From Dietzia timorensis (lineage in GTDB: Bacteria > Actinomycetota > Actinomycetes > Mycobacteriales > Mycobacteriaceae): a stretch of 64,000 bases of DNA. How positions within the stretch are numbered: the stretch's first letter is position 1; each line of letters starts with the position of its first letter. The notes beneath the pieces are model-generated. The model was given only the letters and a program-made list of their open reading frames with translations, was not told where the DNA came from and ran no database searches. Location: positions 1,984,001 to 2,048,000 of the forward strand of contig NZ_CP015961.1 of NCBI RefSeq assembly GCF_001659785.1, read 5' to 3'. The translations under genes and the position numbers were made by a program. Below, in pieces: positions 38,682 to 47,782 of the stretch.

Positions 38682-38732
38682 GAGTGTTGCGACGATCATG
38701 TGAACCCGCGATAGTGGCGGGGCGTTCTCGCA
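38682..38732. repeat. Right terminal inverted repeat of the IS30 element
   Basis: Reverse complement of the left end with 40 of 51 identities; the outer 17 bp are identical. It lies between the transposase start (38658) and the rplS stop (38763). The transposase promoter is probably within or next to this repeat. Confidence 0.85.
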
Positions 38733-38762
38733 AGTACTTCGAGAGTCGGAGACCCGAGGCGC

Positions 38763-39104
38763 CTAGCGCTTTTCCTTGATTCGTGCAGCCTTGCCACGAA
38801 GTGCGCGCAGGTAGTACAGCTTCGCGCGGCGAACATCGCCGCGGGTAACGACCTCGATCTTATCGACGTTCGGGGAGTGCACCGGGAAGGTACGCTCCAC
38901 GCCCACGCCGAAGGAGATCTTGCGAGCGGTGAAGGTCTCGCGGACGCCGCCGCCCTGGCGACGGATCACGACGCCCTTGAAGACCTGCACACGCTCCTTG
39001 GTGCCCTCGATAACCTTGACGTGCACCTCGACCGTGTCACCAGCGCGGAACGACGGAATGTCGTCTCGCATCGAGGCCTTGTCGATAAAATCCAAAGTGT
39101 TCAT
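38763..39104 (-). CDS. rplS: 50S ribosomal protein L19
   Basis: L19 sits at the 30S/50S interface. The 113-residue protein starts [31 protein letters not shown] and has the diagnostic [25 protein letters not shown] and [14 protein letters not shown]. Length and sequence are standard. It lies downstream of trmD, with a 147-bp gap that may hold its own promoter. An IS30 element begins 30 bp after its stop, so its native terminator or its link to lepB has been disturbed. Confidence 0.97.
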   Translation of the reverse strand: MNTLDFIDKASMRDDIPSFRAGDTVEVHVKVIEGTKERVQVFKGVVIRRQGGGVRETFTARKISFGVGVERTFPVHSPNVDKIEVVTRGDVRRAKLYYLRALRGKAARIKEKR

Positions 39105-39251
39105 TGATGTGTCCTTGCACTCGTGGACAGAGGAACCTAGCGGCGTACGCCCTTACGACATGCTCGTCTGGTTCGTGCCCGGAATCAATAGCGCTCATCG
39201 CGGGGGAGAATTTCGCAGCGCGAATTCCGTGCACCCGCAGATGCAACCTGT

Positions 39252-40061
39252 CTAGTGTGCCAGGTCGTCTGCGAGCTGGCCAAATCCGGCCGAACGGAGC
39301 ACCGCAAAGTCGGCCTTGTCGAGTTCCACGTCCGCGAGAAGCTCGGGCCGCCGCTCGGCAGTGCGCAACAGCGACTGGTCGCGGCGCCACCGGTCGATAC
39401 GAGCGTGATTGCCCGATTTCAGCACCTCCGGCACTGCGATTCCCTCCCACACCTCGGGGCGGGTGTAGGACGGGCCTTCGAGCAGGCCGTCAGAGAACGA
39501 GTCCTCCTCGTGGCTGCGCTGGTTTCCGAGCACTCCGGGGATGAGGCGCACGACCGCCTCCGAGATCGCGAGCACGGCGACCTCTCCCCCGATGAGCACA
39601 TAGTCTCCGAGCGAAACCTCGACCACGTCTACGTGTTCCGCGGCGGCATCGAAAACGCGCTGATCGATCCCCTCGTAGCGCCCGCACGCGAAGACGAGAT
39701 GCGAACGCGTCGCGAACTCCTCGGCCAGCTGCTGCGTGAACGGCCGGCCCGCCGGGGTCGGGACGACGAGCAGCGGGCGGCGTCCGACGTCATCGGAAGG
39801 GGTAGTTTCGGAAGAATCCTGTGGTGACGTCGGAAGTCCCAGCACTTCGGACAGTCCGGCCCACCACACGCCGGGCAGCATGACCATGCCTGGGCCGCCG
39901 CCAAACGGGGTGTCGTCGACCGAGCGGTGGACGTCGCGGGTCCAGTTGCGCAGGTCGTGGACGCCGACCTCGAGGAGGCCCTTGGTTTGGGCGCGGCCGA
40001 GGATCGCGGTGCCGAGAGGTTCGAGGTATTCGGGGAAGATCGTCAGGGCATCGATGCGCAC
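39252..40061 (-). CDS. trmD: tRNA (guanine-N1)-methyltransferase
   Basis: A SPOUT-class enzyme methylating G37 of tRNAs to prevent frameshifting. From GTG 40061 the 269-residue protein starts MRIDALTIFPEYLEPL and has DDTPFGGGPGMVM, the trefoil-knot SAM site FACGRYEGIDQRV and SLGDYVLIGGEVAVLAISEAVVRLIPGVLGN, plus EVLKSGNHARIDRWRR. A longer open frame upstream overlaps rimM and is not coding. A small insertion (about residues 85-100, SPQDSSETTPSDDVGRR) lengthens a loop relative to E. coli. rimM ends 4 bp upstream. Confidence 0.95.
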   Translation of the reverse strand: MRIDALTIFPEYLEPLGTAILGRAQTKGLLEVGVHDLRNWTRDVHRSVDDTPFGGGPGMVMLPGVWWAGLSEVLGLPTSPQDSSETTPSDDVGRRPLLVVPTPAGRPFTQQLAEEFATRSHLVFACGRYEGIDQRVFDAAAEHVDVVEVSLGDYVLIGGEVAVLAISEAVVRLIPGVLGNQRSHEEDSFSDGLLEGPSYTRPEVWEGIAVPEVLKSGNHARIDRWRRDQSLLRTAERRPELLADVELDKADFAVLRSAGFGQLADDLAH

Positions 40062-40065
40062 GTGG

Positions 40066-40656
40066 CTATTCCTGGCGATCGTCGGCGGCAGCGCCGTCCG
40101 TGCCGCCGGTGATGTCGAGAAGCCCGTCGGGCGGGGTAATGACCACGGTGCCGGCGGCGAGGTCGACGGTCGGTACGAACTGCTCGATAAACGGGACGAG
40201 GACCTCGCGCCCTGCGTGCGGGCCATCGGCAAGCGTCGTGATCGACAACACCTCACCGGCAGGAGTGTGGAGCACTTCGCTCACCTGCCCGATAGAGGCG
40301 GCGCCGGTGTTCTCGACGCGCACGTCGAGACCTTCGAGCTGGTGGTCGTAGAACTCATCGTCATCGTCGAGCGGCTCGAACGAGTCGGAGTCGACGAGCA
40401 GCTCGACACCGCGAAGCGCGTCGGCGTCGTCCCGCGAGCCGACCCCTGCAAAGCGCACGAGAAGCCGCCCGGAATGATTCCGGGCGGCCTCGACGTTCAG
40501 CGTTTCGGGCACGCTGGAGCCCTTGGACCTGCGGGTGCGCGTGGCCAGAGCGGAGCCCTTGGCGAACCGCTCCTCCGGGGAGTCGGTGCGAATATCTACG
40601 ACGACTTCGCCCCGGATTCCGTGGGATTTGACGATCCTGCCGACGACGAGTTCCAT
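40066..40656 (-). CDS. rimM: 16S rRNA processing protein RimM
   Basis: RimM helps mature the 30S head domain and binds S19. The 196-residue protein begins MELVVGRIVKSHGIRGEVVVDIRTDSPEERF, the RimM N-terminal barrel. Its C-terminal PRC-barrel contains GQVSEVLHTPAGEVLSI and REVLVPFIEQFVPTVDLAAGTVVI. An acidic loop (DSFEPLDDDDEFYD) lies at the domain boundary. It is 30 bp downstream of the KH-protein gene and 4 bp before trmD in the rpsP-KH-rimM-trmD operon. Confidence 0.95.
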   Translation of the reverse strand: MELVVGRIVKSHGIRGEVVVDIRTDSPEERFAKGSALATRTRRSKGSSVPETLNVEAARNHSGRLLVRFAGVGSRDDADALRGVELLVDSDSFEPLDDDDEFYDHQLEGLDVRVENTGAASIGQVSEVLHTPAGEVLSITTLADGPHAGREVLVPFIEQFVPTVDLAAGTVVITPPDGLLDITGGTDGAAADDRQE

Positions 40657-40686
40657 GTGTGGGCCTTCGGGTAGTTCGTCTGGAAA

Positions 40687-40920
40687 CTAGTCCGCGATTT
40701 CGACGCGGTAGCTCTTCCCGCCGATGGCGGTGACCACGGTGCGCAGCGCGCTGGCTGTGCGTCCGCGGCGACCGATGACACGACCCTGGTCCGCGGGCGA
40801 CACGGACACGCGAAAGGTGGTCCCGCGCCGGCCGTTGTCGACCCGGACGGTTACCGCGTCCGGCTCGGCGACGATGCCACGCACGAGGTGTTCCACAGCC
40901 TCCGCGATGTCCTCAGCCAT
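40687..40920 (-). CDS. khpA: KH-domain RNA-binding protein (KhpA family)
   Basis: A 77-residue single KH domain protein. The RNA-binding GxxG loop is in RVIGRRGRTASALRTVVTAIGG (about 47-68). KhpA-type proteins are found between rpsP and rimM in most Gram-positive bacteria and act as small RNA chaperones, in some species with KhpB. Position 6 bp after rpsP and before rimM is the standard one. Confidence 0.93.
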   Translation of the reverse strand: MAEDIAEAVEHLVRGIVAEPDAVTVRVDNGRRGTTFRVSVSPADQGRVIGRRGRTASALRTVVTAIGGKSYRVEIAD

Positions 40921-40926
40921 GATGGT

Positions 40927-41448
40927 TTACTCCGCAGCCTTGTCTTCCTCGGCCGGGGCGGCCTCTTCGGACTCGCCGGCTTCCTCGGCGGCCTTGGCCT
41001 CTGCGGCCTCTTCCTCGGCCTTGGCCTTGGCAGCGGCCTCTTCTTCGGCCTTCTTGGCCTTATCGGCCTTGCGCTTGGAGGTGATGGCCTCGGCGGTCGG
41101 CTCGTTCGAGGCCTCTTCGAGGGCCTTGTTGAACAGGTCGAGCTTCGACGGCTTCTCCTCGGCGGTCTTCAGGGAGCCCTCGGCGCCCTCGATGCCCTTG
41201 AACTTCTGCCAGTCGCCGGTCACCTTGAGGATGGCCTCGACAGCCTCGGTCGGCTGTGCGCCGACGCCGAGCCAGTACTGTGCGCGCTCGGAGTCGAGCT
41301 CGATGTAGCTCGGGTTCTCCTTGGGGCGGTACAGGCCGAGGGTCTCCAGGGCGCGGCCGTCGCGGCGGGTACGCGCATCGGCGACGATGATGCGGTACTG
41401 CGGGTTACGGATCTTACCGAGACGGGTGAGCTTGATCTTGACTGCCAT
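40927..41448 (-). CDS. rpsP: 30S ribosomal protein S16 with long charged C-terminal tail
   Basis: S16 is an assembly protein of the 30S body. Residues 1-80 are canonical ([65 protein letters not shown]). Residues 100-173 are an Ala/Glu/Lys-rich tail ([20 protein letters not shown] pattern) likely to form a charged helix. Tails of this kind occur in other Mycobacteriales; their purpose is unknown. It is the first gene of the rpsP-khpA-rimM-trmD group. Its promoter should lie in the 211-bp gap 41449-41659 downstream of ffh. Confidence 0.96.
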   Translation of the reverse strand: MAVKIKLTRLGKIRNPQYRIIVADARTRRDGRALETLGLYRPKENPSYIELDSERAQYWLGVGAQPTEAVEAILKVTGDWQKFKGIEGAEGSLKTAEEKPSKLDLFNKALEEASNEPTAEAITSKRKADKAKKAEEEAAAKAKAEEEAAEAKAAEEAGESEEAAPAEEDKAAE

Positions 41449-41659
41449 GGTTCTGATGATTCCTTATCTTCGTAGGTCACGTGGCGATTCAGCGACACCC
41501 GTCGGTTACGGGGCCCGGTCTCGCCTTTCGGGTGACCGCCGTTCGGCTCGAACCCCCGCGCGCTGGGCACGCGAAGGCTCACCGGTGACGGCGTCCAGCG
41601 CTCCAACTTACCCGGCACCGACCCGATTTCGTAAATCGGCGCACCGGCGACGCGAGAAC

Positions 41660-43270
41660 CTACTTCGGGAAGGACAGCTTCGACAGGTCGATGCCCTCGA
41701 GTCCGGGCGGCAGCTGGTCGAGCCCGGGCGGGTTGCCACTCAGGTCCGGGGCGCCCTTTCCGCCGGCAGCCGCAGCCCCCGGACCGCCGGGCATATCCAT
41801 CCCGGGCGGCATCTGCATCCCCGGAGGCATGCCGGGCATGTTCATCCTGTTCTTTGGCTGCGTCGGTCCGCGTCCGCCCTTCTTGCCCTTCTTCCCCTTG
41901 CCCTTGCGACGCTTGGTCGCCGAGCGCGAGCCGGGCATCCCCATCTGCCCGGCCATCCGGCCCATCATCTTCTTCGCCTCGAAGAACCGATCGACCAACT
42001 GGTTGACGTCGGAGACCTTGACACCCGAGCCGTTGGCGATGCGCAAGCGGCGTGAACCGTTGATGATCTTCGGGTTGGCGCGCTCCTCCGGCGTCATACC
42101 GCGGATGATCGCCTGGATGCGGTCGAGATACTTTTCGTCGATATCCCCGACCGCGTCCTTCATTTCCTTGCCACCGGGGAGCATGCCGATGATGTTGCCG
42201 AGCGGACCCATCCGACGGATCATGAGCATCTGATCGAGGAAGTCCTCGAGCGTGAGCTCGCCGCTGCCGATCTTCGACGCGGCCTCCTCGGCCTGCTTCT
42301 GATCGAAGACCGTCTCCGCCTGCTCGATGAGGGACAGCACGTCGCCCATGCCGAGGATGCGGCTCGCCATGCGGTCCGGGTGGAAGACGTCGAAGTCCTC
42401 GAGCTTCTCACCGTTCGAGGCGAACATGATCGGCGTGCCGGTGAGCTCGCGCACCGACAGCGCGGCGCCACCGCGGGCGTCGCCGTCGAGCTTGGTGAGC
42501 ACGACGCCGGTGAATCCGACGCCGTCGCGGAACGCCTCCGCCGTCGTCACCGCGTCCTGGCCGACCATCGCGTCGAGAACGAAGAACGTCTCGTCCGGTT
42601 CAACGGCATCGCGGATCCCGCGGGCCTGCGCCATGAGTTCTTCGTCGATACCCAACCGGCCGGCGGTGTCGACGATGACCACGTCGTGCATCTTCGCCCG
42701 AGCGTGCGCGATGGCCCGGTTGGCGACATCGACCGGCTCGGCGACACCGATCGGCTCGCCGTCACCACCGACGGACGTGCCCGGGTGCGGGGCGAACACG
42801 GGGACATTCGCGCGGTCGCCGACGATCTTGAGCTGGTCCACGGCGCCGGGACGCTGCAGGTCACACGCCACAAGCATAGGGGTGTGCTTCTGGCTCTTGA
42901 ACCAGTTCGCCAGCTTGCCCGCGAGCGTGGTCTTACCGGCGCCCTGGAGGCCGGCGAGCATGATCACCGTCGGCGGCTGCTTCGCGTAGTTGAGCGGGCG
43001 CGACTCGCCACCGAGAATCCCGGTGAGCTCCTCGTTGACGATCTTGACGACCTGCTGCGCCGGGTTGAGCGCGCCGGAGACCTCGGCGCCCTTGGCGCGC
43101 TCCTTGATGCGGGAAATGAATTCACGCACGACGGGCAGCGCCACGTCCGCTTCGAGTAGCGCGAGACGGATCTCGCGTGCGGTGGCGTCGATATCCGCAT
43201 CCGTGAGCCGGCCCTTGCCGCGCAGATCCTTGAGCGCACTTGTGAGCCGATCGGAAAGCGATTCGAACAC
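41660..43270 (-). CDS. ffh: Signal recognition particle protein Ffh
   Basis: The SRP GTPase that binds signal sequences and 4.5S RNA. The 536-residue protein has an N domain, a G domain with GLQGAGKTTLAGKLA, VDTAGRLGID, TKLDGDARGGAAL and GEKLEDFDVFHPDRMASRILG, and an M domain with the RNA-binding RRLRIANGSGVKVSDVNQL block. The C-terminus is unusually Met/Pro/Gly-rich (repeats of MPGMPPGMQMPPGMDMPGG type), forming a flexible hydrophobic tail of about 75 residues. It lies 90 bp downstream of glnD. Confidence 0.96.
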   Translation of the reverse strand: MFESLSDRLTSALKDLRGKGRLTDADIDATAREIRLALLEADVALPVVREFISRIKERAKGAEVSGALNPAQQVVKIVNEELTGILGGESRPLNYAKQPPTVIMLAGLQGAGKTTLAGKLANWFKSQKHTPMLVACDLQRPGAVDQLKIVGDRANVPVFAPHPGTSVGGDGEPIGVAEPVDVANRAIAHARAKMHDVVIVDTAGRLGIDEELMAQARGIRDAVEPDETFFVLDAMVGQDAVTTAEAFRDGVGFTGVVLTKLDGDARGGAALSVRELTGTPIMFASNGEKLEDFDVFHPDRMASRILGMGDVLSLIEQAETVFDQKQAEEAASKIGSGELTLEDFLDQMLMIRRMGPLGNIIGMLPGGKEMKDAVGDIDEKYLDRIQAIIRGMTPEERANPKIINGSRRLRIANGSGVKVSDVNQLVDRFFEAKKMMGRMAGQMGMPGSRSATKRRKGKGKKGKKGGRGPTQPKNRMNMPGMPPGMQMPPGMDMPGGPGAAAAGGKGAPDLSGNPPGLDQLPPGLEGIDLSKLSFPK

Positions 43271-43360
43271 TACTAGCCAACCCCTAACGATTGCCGGTTA
43301 CTGGTATTCCACCTTAACCGCGCGCACTAGCTGATGTCTGCCCCGCCTCTCCTTTCGCGG

Positions 43361-45772
43361 TCATCGGTTCTCCTCGGCCTCGGGCGGCGGGCTCGGCAAC
43401 ATCGCGCGGACGGCATCGACGAGCCGTTCGGTCCCGCCCGGGGCATCAGAGATTCCACTCACATACAGCGTGTCCGCGATGAACTCGCCGAACGTTTCGG
43501 CCCTCGACCACTCGACCTCCACCCCGGCGGCGCGGCACGCCCCAATCAGCTCCGCGAGCAGACCCGGACGGTCCGCGCTGCGCACGCGCAGCAGACCCGA
43601 TCGCGATTCCGAACCGCCTGCCTCCCCGATGTCGTGCTCGAACCACACCCGCGGACGCGCCCCGGCTGCCGTCCACGCCTCTTGTTGACGGCGGTCGACC
43701 TTGCTGTGCAGGCGGGAGCGAACCGTCGAGCTCGACAAAGCGCGCAGGTCCTGGGCGACCAGGGCCGGGTCCGACGGCGTGCCGAATAGGGTCGAGATGT
43801 CGGCCAGAACTCTGTGTATCTCGCCCGCCTCCCCCTGTTCCACGCGCAGCGTCTGGGCGCGGACGACCTCGATTCCGCGCGCAGCGAGGACGAGTAGGAC
43901 GTCCGCCAGTCCCCCGGTTCCGCCGTCTACCTCCGCCTCGAGCACGTAGCGGGTGGCATAGGCGCCCTCGGTGATGCGGATGTTCGCCGTCACAGACGGA
44001 CCGTCCGCCGGTGTCAGTTCGGGCGGAGCCGGGGCGACATTGTCGACGTACGGGACACACGTGGCGGCTAGCGTGCTGTGCACGTGTGCCTTCCACGGCG
44101 TCCACACGCCCGGCCCGGTGGCGCGAGAATCCGCCTCGGTGAGCGCGACAAGCAGTTCGAAGGTGACACGATCCCGTGTCCCGAGGTGCGTGAGGATCTC
44201 CTCGGCGGTGGCAGGGTCGCTCGCGTCGCGGCTCGCCGCGGTCTTGGCGAGCAGGAGGTGGTGCCGCACCACCTTGACTACTCGTTCGGCGTCCCGGGCG
44301 GGCATTCCCAGGCGCGCGCAGATCACCGCGGCGAGCTCGGCGCCGAGCACGCTGTGGTCTCGCTGGCGCCCCTTGCCGATGTCGTGGATCAGCGCGCAGA
44401 TGAGCAGTAGGTCCGGGCGGGAGACCTCGGTCGCCAGCCGCGTGGCTTCGGCGACCACCTCGACCTGGTGGCGGTCGACGGTGAAGACGTGCATCGCCGA
44501 GCGCGACGGCAGGTCTCGCACCGCCGCCCATTCCGGCAGGATCCGGTCCCACAGCCCGGACCTGTCGAGGGTTTCGATAACACCGATCGCCAACTCCCCC
44601 GTCCCCAGCAGCGACACGAGGTTGTCGAGGTACACCGGCGAGGATTCGTCGCGCAGCGAGGGCGCGCCGTCGGCGAGGCGGCGCAGCGTTCCCGCAGAGA
44701 TGGGAATGCCGTGCCGCGCGGACGCCGTGGCCACCCGTAGCAACAGCGAGTCGTCGCGCTCGGGCCGGGCGCCGCGGGCGAGGACCACTTCCCCGCCCTG
44801 TTCGACGACGCCCTCGGCGAGCGGGCGTCGCGCAGGCGCCCGGCGCAGCGCCGCTAGCCCGCGCCGCGGGATCGCGCCGCGTGCCGTGCGGACGCCGAGG
44901 TCGGTGGCGAAGGCGATGGTCCTCGAGGCGTTCGACAGGTCGCGCGCGAGCGCGAACCGGTCGTCGTAGTGCAGCAGTCGCGCGACGTCCTCGGCGAACT
45001 GTGCGTGGAGGATGTCGCGGGACTTGCCACCGACAAGGTGGAGACACGTACGCACATCGAGCAGCAGCTTCCGGGCCTCGCGTGCGCTGCGTCCCGGAGC
45101 GTCGGGGATGACGGCGATGGCCTCGTTCGCGACGTTAGCCTCGGCGAGCGCGTCGAGTATCTGGGCGTCACGTAGTCCGCCCTCGCCATACTTGAGGTCC
45201 GGCTCGGTGCGGTGGGCGATGGCGCCCGAGCGCTGCCTTCGAGCGGCGATCTGGTCAACGAGGTCGTCGAGCTTGGAGTGGACGACCTTGCGCCACGCGG
45301 TGCGCGCGCCGGACGCGGCCTTTTCGTACAGCGCGGGATCTCCGGCGATGTGCCGGAGTTCGAGCATGCTCAGAGCGACTTTGGGATCCTCGGCCGCGAG
45401 AGTTAGGCACTGCTCGGGAGTGCGCACGGAGTGGTCGATCGACAGTCCCGAATCCCACAGCGGATACCAGAGGGCATCCGCGGTCTCCTGGAGGTTCGCG
45501 GCACGTCCGCCGTCATACAACAAGACCAAGTCGAGGTCGGAATACGGCAGCATCTCCCGCCGCCCGAGGCCGCCGAAGGCGCACAGCGCGTACCCGGATC
45601 CCGGGACGATTCCCGCGCGCGTGGCGAGCCGGCCGAGGACGAGGTCGTACAACTCGGTCATAGCGCTGCGGAGGCCCTGCGAATCCAGAGTGCCTGCAAG
45701 GGCGGAGTCGATGAGGCCGGCCCGCCCGCCGGCGAGTTCGCCTTTGAGTTCCTGTGCCGAAATGGTGACCAT
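43361..45772 (-). CDS. glnD: PII uridylyl/adenylyltransferase GlnD
   Basis: The bifunctional sensor that modifies PII according to glutamine level; in actinobacteria the modification is usually adenylylation. The 803-residue protein has a nucleotidyltransferase domain with GGLGRREMLPYSDLD (G67-E73, metal-binding D79 and D81). The HD phosphohydrolase domain has HDIGKGRQRDHS, and two C-terminal ACT domains (about 625-700 and 720-790) bind glutamine. It is the last gene of amtB-glnB-glnD, with 114 bp separating it from glnB. A long open frame exists on the opposite strand but is a codon-bias shadow. Confidence 0.94.
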   Translation of the reverse strand: MVTISAQELKGELAGGRAGLIDSALAGTLDSQGLRSAMTELYDLVLGRLATRAGIVPGSGYALCAFGGLGRREMLPYSDLDLVLLYDGGRAANLQETADALWYPLWDSGLSIDHSVRTPEQCLTLAAEDPKVALSMLELRHIAGDPALYEKAASGARTAWRKVVHSKLDDLVDQIAARRQRSGAIAHRTEPDLKYGEGGLRDAQILDALAEANVANEAIAVIPDAPGRSAREARKLLLDVRTCLHLVGGKSRDILHAQFAEDVARLLHYDDRFALARDLSNASRTIAFATDLGVRTARGAIPRRGLAALRRAPARRPLAEGVVEQGGEVVLARGARPERDDSLLLRVATASARHGIPISAGTLRRLADGAPSLRDESSPVYLDNLVSLLGTGELAIGVIETLDRSGLWDRILPEWAAVRDLPSRSAMHVFTVDRHQVEVVAEATRLATEVSRPDLLLICALIHDIGKGRQRDHSVLGAELAAVICARLGMPARDAERVVKVVRHHLLLAKTAASRDASDPATAEEILTHLGTRDRVTFELLVALTEADSRATGPGVWTPWKAHVHSTLAATCVPYVDNVAPAPPELTPADGPSVTANIRITEGAYATRYVLEAEVDGGTGGLADVLLVLAARGIEVVRAQTLRVEQGEAGEIHRVLADISTLFGTPSDPALVAQDLRALSSSTVRSRLHSKVDRRQQEAWTAAGARPRVWFEHDIGEAGGSESRSGLLRVRSADRPGLLAELIGACRAAGVEVEWSRAETFGEFIADTLYVSGISDAPGGTERLVDAVRAMLPSPPPEAEENR

Positions 45773-45886
45773 GTAGCGTTCCCCGATTCCTCGTGTGTGC
45801 TCGGCGCGTGGGCCGAGGGGTGCGGCGGCGATTCGAGCTCCGCCGCACCCCGTTCGTTGGGGTATGCGTGCCTGCGCCCGGCGGGG

Positions 45887-46264
<378 letters not shown>

Positions 46265-47605
46265 CTATCCGCGCAGCGCCTGGGTCTGGCTCTCGTACGC
46301 GGTTTCGGCGTGCTCCGCGCCGTCGATTCCCGCCGACTCGTCGGCTTCGTCAATCCTCCAACCGAGCGGTTTGAGGACATAGAAGCAGACGGTGGTCATG
46401 ATCGCGGTGAACACGAGCGCGACCAGAGCGATAACGATCTGCACGACGAGCAGCTTCCAGCCGTCGCCGCCATAGAACAGGCCCGGGGCGGTGCCGAAGG
46501 TGCCAGTGGCGAAGAAGCCGATGGCGATCGTGCCCCAGAGTCCGGCGACGAGGTGGACGCCCACGACGTCGAGTGCGTCGTCGTATCCGAAGCGGTTCTT
46601 CAGGCTGATCGCGAGCGCGGCGAGGGCTCCGGCGATGGCGCCGATCGCGATGGCGCCCAACGGATGGACCGAGCCGGCCGCCGGGGTGATGGCGACGAGG
46701 CCGGCGACGATGCCGGACGCTGCGCCCAAGGAAGTCGCGTGTCCGTCCCGGAGGCGCTCGGTCGCGAGCCAGCCGAGCATCGCGGCGGCGGTGGCTGCGG
46801 TGGTGTTGACCCAGGCGAGTCCGGCTGCGCCGTCGGCAGCGAACGCCGAGCCCGCATTGAACCCGAACCAGCCGAACCACAGCAGCGCCGCGCCGAGCAT
46901 GACGAACGGGAGGTTGTGCGGGCGGAAGGCGGTCTTACCGAATCCGAGGCGCTTGCCGATGAGAACCGCGAGAACGAGACCGGCCATGCCGGCATTGATG
47001 TGTACGACGGTGCCGCCGGCGAAGTCGACGGGCGCGACGTTTGCCTCACCATCTGTAGAGCCGAAGATCCACGAAGCGAATCCGGTCTCTCCGTCCCCGA
47101 GTAGACCGCCGCCCCAGACCATGTGCGCGAGCGGGAAGTAGCACAGCGTCACCCACAGCGCGGTGAATGCGAGCCATGTGCCGAACTTGGTGCGCTCGGC
47201 GATCGCGCCGGAGATCAGCGCGCAGGTGATGATCGCGAAGGTCACCTGGAATCCGACGTCTATGACCTGCGGGTAGGTGCCGGTGGCCCCGGCGACCCAG
47301 CCGTCGGCGTCACCGATGACGCCGGCAAGGCCGAACTGCTCGAAGGGGTTGGCGAAGATCCCCGCGATGGCCTGGGTCCCGTAGGACATCGACCAGCCCC
47401 ACAGGATGTAGACGATGGCGATGACGCCCATCGCGCCGAACGACATCATCATCATGTTGAGCACGGACTTCTGGCGGGACATGCCGCCGTAGAAGAACGC
47501 CAGGCCCGGGGTCATGAGCAAAACAAGCGACGCGGCCATGAGCATCCACGCAGAATCACCTGCGCTGAATGTGGGCGCATCTTGCGCCAAGATCACGGAA
47601 TTCAC
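46265..47605 (-). CDS. amtB: Ammonium transporter
   Basis: An Amt/Rh family channel for ammonium uptake. The 446-residue membrane protein has about eleven hydrophobic segments and the family blocks DSAWMLMAASLVLLMTPGLAFFYGGM, the pore region HINAGMAGLVLAVLIGKR with the first pore His, GWFGFNAGSAF and DVVGVHLVAGLWGTIAIG with the second pore His. A GAGGAGG ribosome-binding site precedes the GTG. It heads amtB-glnB-glnD. Two half-site pairs fitting the GlnR consensus lie 109-156 bp upstream, consistent with induction under nitrogen limitation. Confidence 0.95.
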   Translation of the reverse strand: MNSVILAQDAPTFSAGDSAWMLMAASLVLLMTPGLAFFYGGMSRQKSVLNMMMMSFGAMGVIAIVYILWGWSMSYGTQAIAGIFANPFEQFGLAGVIGDADGWVAGATGTYPQVIDVGFQVTFAIITCALISGAIAERTKFGTWLAFTALWVTLCYFPLAHMVWGGGLLGDGETGFASWIFGSTDGEANVAPVDFAGGTVVHINAGMAGLVLAVLIGKRLGFGKTAFRPHNLPFVMLGAALLWFGWFGFNAGSAFAADGAAGLAWVNTTAATAAAMLGWLATERLRDGHATSLGAASGIVAGLVAITPAAGSVHPLGAIAIGAIAGALAALAISLKNRFGYDDALDVVGVHLVAGLWGTIAIGFFATGTFGTAPGLFYGGDGWKLLVVQIVIALVALVFTAIMTTVCFYVLKPLGWRIDEADESAGIDGAEHAETAYESQTQALRG

Positions 47606-47713
47606 GGGAACGTTCCCTCCTCGTAGGTCAACCGGCGCAAAGCTTCCATCGCTGCTTTGCTGTCCGTTGACTTAGAGAATTCCGTGCCGATGTTTCCGTT
47701 CTTCGCGTCCGGT

Positions 47714-47761
47714 GTAACCGCGGGGTGAACGGCTGCGCCGCCGGTGTTACGGCTCGGTTAC
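47714..47761 (-). promoter_or_regulatory. Putative GlnR binding region upstream of amtB
   Basis: On the minus strand, GTAAC-N6-GTAAC (47761-47746) is followed after 16 bp by TTCAC-N6-GTTAC (47729-47714). Each pair fits the AC-N9-AC GlnR consensus, and the four AC steps are spaced 11, 21 and 11 bp, close to whole helical turns. A small hairpin (GCTCGG/CCGAGC, 47752-47768) overlaps it and could also end ftsY transcription. Confidence 0.6.
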
Positions 47762-47782
47762 GCCGAGCGGGCCGGGTACCTG

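Larger units (their letters stand above)
37060..38732 (-). mobile_element. IS30-family insertion sequence, apparently intact
   Basis: A 1673-bp element bounded by long imperfect terminal inverted repeats (outer 17 bp identical: TGCGAGAACGCCCCGCC) and containing one intact transposase gene. It lies in the rplS-lepB intergenic region, 28-30 bp past the rplS stop and 157 bp before the lepB start. IS30 elements make 2-3 bp target duplications; the flanks here (caaa / agta) do not give a clear one. The intact frame and well-preserved ends suggest recent arrival. Confidence 0.88.

Noticed and set aside
39252-40256. Longer trmD frame starting at 40256
   Set aside because: The extra 65 codons lie inside rimM in another frame; GTG 40061 gives the conserved MRIDALTIFPE start and a normal length.
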